Below are positions 60,935 to 64,000 of a stretch of 64,000 bases of DNA, in pieces. A program made the position numbers and the translations under genes. How positions within the stretch are numbered: position 1 is the first letter of the stretch; each line of letters starts with the position of its first letter. The stretch is from Peptoniphilus_A harei_B. Lineage in GTDB: Bacteria; Bacillota; Clostridia; Tissierellales; Peptoniphilaceae. Under the pieces are notes generated by a model. The model had not been told where the DNA came from and did not search any database. It was given only the letters and a program-made list of their open reading frames with translations. The DNA is taken from positions 310,001-374,000 of the forward strand of contig JAWGHR010000001.1 in NCBI GenBank assembly GCA_032560695.1, given 5' to 3'.

Positions 60935-61939
60935 TTACTTCGCCTCCCCATATGCACTTGATACTGTAAGTTTGTCAATTAATGGTGTTGCGAGGTTCAT
61001 AAGACATATTGCGTATGAAACACCTTCAGGAAGAGATGCCTTAACCCTAATAACTGCTGTTAAGATACCACAGCCAAGGGCAAAAATAATTCTTCCTTTT
61101 TTGTTTATTGGGTTTGTAGTGTAGTCAGTTGCCATGAAAATAGCACCAAGTAACAAACCACCTGCAAGTAGTTCATAAGGAATAAGTTCCATTGGGATTC
61201 CAAGAACAAATAAACATACTGCAGTTGTTGCAACATAAATAACTGGAATTTCCCAAGAAATTACCTTTCTTGCTACTAAGTAAACAAATCCAATTAGAAG
61301 TGCAATTGCAGAAGTTTCTCCTATTACACCACCAATATTTCCCATAAACATATCTCCCATTGATGGAAGATTAGTAAGATCGCCAGAAGCTATTATTTGA
61401 AGAGGTGTTGCAAAAGATATTCCATCCACTGCTGCAGATGATGTTGTAATACCTTGCTTCAATATTTCTGGTGAAATATAATCTGTAATTTGTTTTGGCC
61501 AAGATGTCATAAGTACAAGTCTTGCTGCAAGGGCTGGGTTCATAAAGTTGAAACCAATACCACCAAAACATTCTTTAACTACTAAAATTGCAAAAACTGA
61601 TCCGAAAGCTGCCATCCATAGTGGGAAAGATTGAGGCATATTAAGTGCAATCAATATTCCTGTAACAACAGCAGATAAATCAGCGATTTGTACAGTTTTC
61701 TTTAGGCATTTTTGTGTAATAAGTTCAGTAAATACACAAGCACCGATACATACTGCTAAAAGAGCTATAGCCCTTGTTCCAAAGAAATAAACAGAAGCAA
61801 TCATTGCAGGAACAAGTGCAATAATAACATCAAGCATAATCTTTCTAACAGTGTCGTTTGACCTAATATGAGGAGCTAATGAAACAAAGCGTGCCTCATT
61901 TACTGTCATCGGATCTTTATTAATTTTATTATTTTCCAA
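60935..61939 (-). CDS. rnfD: Rnf complex membrane flavoprotein subunit RnfD
   Basis: A 334-residue subunit with about ten membrane helices. NFMNPALAARLVLMTSWP is the family signature. The probable covalent FMN site is at DGISFATPLQ, in the usual S-x-A-T-P context. It works with RnfG and RnfC to pass electrons towards NAD+. It begins 11 bases after rnfC. Confidence 0.95.
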   Translation of the reverse strand: MENNKINKDPMTVNEARFVSLAPHIRSNDTVRKIMLDVIIALVPAMIASVYFFGTRAIALLAVCIGACVFTELITQKCLKKTVQIADLSAVVTGILIALNMPQSFPLWMAAFGSVFAILVVKECFGGIGFNFMNPALAARLVLMTSWPKQITDYISPEILKQGITTSSAAVDGISFATPLQIIASGDLTNLPSMGDMFMGNIGGVIGETSAIALLIGFVYLVARKVISWEIPVIYVATTAVCLFVLGIPMELIPYELLAGGLLLGAIFMATDYTTNPINKKGRIIFALGCGILTAVIRVKASLPEGVSYAICLMNLATPLIDKLTVSSAYGEAK

Positions 61940-61950
61940 ATTGATCCCTC

Positions 61951-63285
61951 CTATCTCTTTTGATTAGCTCTGATTTCTCGTTTAGCTAATTTAACAGATG
62001 CTGTAAGATGTCTCTTCGCTGGACATACAAAGGAACATATACCACATTCCATACATTGGTCAGCGTGAAGATCCATACATAAGTCCACATCGCCCTTTAA
62101 AATCGCATGATTAATATCAGTTGGATTTATATGAGCTGGGCAGTGGTCAACACATCTTGAACATCTAATACATGGAGACTCAATTCTTTCTGTGACTTCT
62201 TCTTCAGTGAAAACTAAAATACCAGAAGTAGTCTTAGTAATTGGTGAGTCAAGATTAAATACTGACTTACCAGTCATAGGACCACCACAGATGATTTCTT
62301 TGAAGTTGTCTTTTACTCCACCACAGAAATCTAGGATATCTCCCACAGGAGTACCTATTTTAACGAGAATATTCTTAGGTTCCTTAATACCAGAACCAGA
62401 AACAGTTATAACTCTTTCATAGGAAGGTTTTCCTTCGATCATGGCTTCATAGAAGGCAAGAGTAGTACCAACATTTGTTAGGAAAACTCCAACATCATTT
62501 GTTACACCATTTTGTGGAACAATTCTTCCAACTACAGCTTCAGAAAGTCTCTTTGAATCACCTTGTGGATACTTAGTTTGGCAACCAACAACCTTTAAGT
62601 GATTCCAATTAGGATTTTCCTTAATAACCTCTTCCATCTTAGCAATTGCATCAGGTTTGTTTTCTTCAATTGCCATATAGGAAGCTTCCTTGTTGTAGTA
62701 ATATGAGAAGATATCTAGACCTTCTAATATTTCTTCAGTTTTTTCTAGCATAATTCTATGGTCACATGTAAGGAAAGGCTCACATTCTGCACCATTAATT
62801 ATACATTCATCTAGAACTGGGTCTTCACTCTTTAGCTTAGCGTGAAGTGGGAAACCAGCTCCCCCCATTCCTACGATTCCCTTTTCTTTAATAAAAGGAA
62901 TTAAATCGTCAATTGGATGATCCTTATAATCCTTAAAAGATTTAAGGTCATCAGTCATTTCATCCTTGCCATCGTTTTCTATAACGACGCAATCACAATA
63001 CCTTCCATCAGCTGTATACATTTTTTTAATCTCTTTAACTGTACCTGATACAGAAGAGTGTATAGCTGCTGAAATAAAAGCATCAGAATTCCCAACAATT
63101 TGGCCAACTTTAACAGTGTCGCCCTTAGATACAACAGGTGAGCATGGCGCACCAATGTGTTGTGACATAGGTATGTAGGCAATCTTTGGACTTGGCATCC
63201 TCTCAATTGCGATTTTTTCTGTCAAAGTTTTGTGTTCGTCCATATGAACTCCACCTACGGAAAAAGTGAGATTTCTTGAACTCAT
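61951..63285 (-). CDS. rnfC: Rnf complex NADH-linked subunit RnfC
   Basis: RnfC is the peripheral subunit that reduces NAD+. The 444 residues hold the FMN/NADH domain with GMGGAGFPLHAKLK (about 138-151) and GAECEPFLTCDHRIM, a SLBB-like region, and two [4Fe-4S] motifs near the end (CIRCSRCVDHCP and CMECGICSFVCP). First gene of the operon rnfCDGEAB, the clostridial order. In this organism Rnf likely couples ferredoxin oxidation to Na+ or H+ export. The ion cannot be told from sequence by eye. Confidence 0.95.
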   Translation of the reverse strand: MSSRNLTFSVGGVHMDEHKTLTEKIAIERMPSPKIAYIPMSQHIGAPCSPVVSKGDTVKVGQIVGNSDAFISAAIHSSVSGTVKEIKKMYTADGRYCDCVVIENDGKDEMTDDLKSFKDYKDHPIDDLIPFIKEKGIVGMGGAGFPLHAKLKSEDPVLDECIINGAECEPFLTCDHRIMLEKTEEILEGLDIFSYYYNKEASYMAIEENKPDAIAKMEEVIKENPNWNHLKVVGCQTKYPQGDSKRLSEAVVGRIVPQNGVTNDVGVFLTNVGTTLAFYEAMIEGKPSYERVITVSGSGIKEPKNILVKIGTPVGDILDFCGGVKDNFKEIICGGPMTGKSVFNLDSPITKTTSGILVFTEEEVTERIESPCIRCSRCVDHCPAHINPTDINHAILKGDVDLCMDLHADQCMECGICSFVCPAKRHLTASVKLAKREIRANQKR

Positions 63286-63633
63286 AAAACTTCACCCCTT
63301 ATTTGGCATAAGCCTATATTTTTACCATTTGTTATAATTATAACACTAAATTTTATTAAAGTACATTATTCTACTGAAAAAATTCAATTTAGGAAATCTT
63401 TATCATCATTTAAAATTAGTCATTCTTGACCCTTGGTTTTTGATATCGTTTATCAAGAACAAAATAAATTAAAAACTTTATTTTTCTTTAGTAGTTGGCT
63501 TCTTTGTATATAAAATTAGGCTGATAAATTTAAATACAAGCAATATTATCAGAAGATTTTTTCTTTTTAGTCTTTAACAATAGTCCATAATTCTATAAAA
63601 TCAAATCTCCTAATTAAAATTTTACTCAAATAT
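63286..63633. other. AT-rich intergenic region upstream of rnfC
   Basis: No coding frame, RNA gene or repeat is seen in these ~350 bases. On the minus strand a TATAAT-like box (GTTATAATTATAAC, about 63335-63348) is the only promoter-like element near rnfC. Confidence 0.5.
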
Positions 63634-63664
63634 AAAAAACGACGTTATGTAATATAACGCCGTC
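63634..63664 (-). terminator. Terminator of the MaoC-like gene
   Basis: On the minus strand GACGGCGTTAT-ATTAC-ATAACGTCG, with one bulge or mismatch, is followed by six T, just after the stop codon. Confidence 0.8.
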
Positions 63665-63675
63665 ATCTTATATCA

Positions 63676-64000
63676 TTATTCTAGTGGAGCTAAAACTAGA
63701 GCCCTACCCTCTATTACTGTTTGTCCATGTTGATTTACGCAAACTGTGTCCAGAATTACCCTATTTGTATCAGGAAAGATTTCTTCTACTGTGCAAGTCG
63801 CTGTAATAGTATCTCCAAAATGAACTGGGTGCGTAAATTTAAGATCTTGATTCAAATAAATAGTTCCTGGTCCAGGAAGTTGGGTTCCTAATACTGAAGA
63901 AATAAATCCTGCACTAATCATACCGTGAGCAATACGTTTTTTAAATCTTGTTTTTTTAGCAAACTCTTCATTGATGTGGGCAGGGTTAAAGTCACCAGAT
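63676..64000 (-). CDS. MaoC-like (R)-specific enoyl-CoA hydratase, 5'-truncated by the window edge
   Basis: The frame is open to the right edge and reads SGDFNPAHINEEFAKKTRF then KKRIAHGMISAGFISSVLG. This is the hydratase 2 motif with the catalytic Asp (GDFNP) and His (PAH), and the downstream AHGM. About 107 residues of a ~135-residue hot-dog-fold protein are visible. Such enzymes hydrate enoyl-CoA in fatty acid or butyrate-type metabolism. The start lies outside the window. Confidence 0.88.
   Translation of the reverse strand, partial: SGDFNPAHINEEFAKKTRFKKRIAHGMISAGFISSVLGTQLPGPGTIYLNQDLKFTHPVHFGDTITATCTVEEIFPDTNRVILDTVCVNQHGQTVIEGRALVLAPLE

Overview
This 64 kb window is a low-GC Gram-positive chromosome segment from an anaerobe. 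The evidence is the AT-rich sequence, AGGAGG-type ribosome sites, the ctsR-mcsA-mcsB-clpC-radA stress operon, a clostridial 2[4Fe-4S] ferredoxin, an Rnf complex (order C-D-G-E-A-B), a large 2-hydroxyacyl-CoA dehydratase activator and a T-box leader. My best guess is an amino-acid-fermenting member of the Tissierellia/Peptoniphilaceae (Anaerococcus- or Peptoniphilus-like). That placement is inference.

Layout. 1-7 kb: the 3' end of a BrnQ branched-chain amino acid carrier, then the minus-strand CtsR operon with a CtsR operator over the ctsR ribosome site. Its McsB-like protein has lost the arginine-kinase active-site motifs. A degenerate 36-bp tandem array follows. 7-18 kb: an EF-G-like GTPase, a ComEA-like protein, a response regulator/sensor kinase/lipoprotein/membrane protein operon, then DUF5317-cdaA-cdaR-guaB (cyclic di-AMP and GMP synthesis). 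18-28 kb: a YjdM/PhnA-like protein, a secreted NlpC/P60 hydrolase, xpt, the cca-glmM-degV-xpaC-telA operon, a lipoprotein and a secreted stalk-domain protein. 28-36 kb: a 1427-residue dehydratase activator, ferredoxin, a Cd/Zn-type P1B ATPase and a Ser-(Met/Ile2)-Phe tRNA operon. 36-42 kb: a nicotinamidase-like enzyme, sfsA, a GNAT acetyltransferase, a DUF6440 protein, mgtE, a UvrD-like helicase and a nitroreductase.

42.4-48.4 kb is an accessory block: a BceRS-BceAB antimicrobial peptide sensing and detoxification module with foreign-looking codon use (frequent CGN arginine codons). It is flanked by decayed genes, including a TniB/AAA ATPase remnant fused to a second, 94% identical copy of the 3' end of the nitroreductase gene. 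It looks imported by recombination.

48.4-55.5 kb is an operon read leftwards from a promoter overlapped by a Fur-like box: two half-ABC proteins, an MptD-type ECF S component, EcfT, a double-domain EcfA and an AraC regulator. This gene set resembles siderophore-import loci such as the YbtPQ-type and equibactin loci. 55.7-58 kb: a second BrnQ under a T-box leader with a likely isoleucine specifier, and a half-length iron-siderophore-type binding lipoprotein. 58-64 kb: the Rnf operon and the end of a MaoC-like hydratase.

No clearly new system is proven. The best candidates for a second look are the catalytically degenerate McsB, the chimeric Bce island, the Fur-box ECF/ABC operon, the 36-bp array and the hairpin that would hide the helicase ribosome site.
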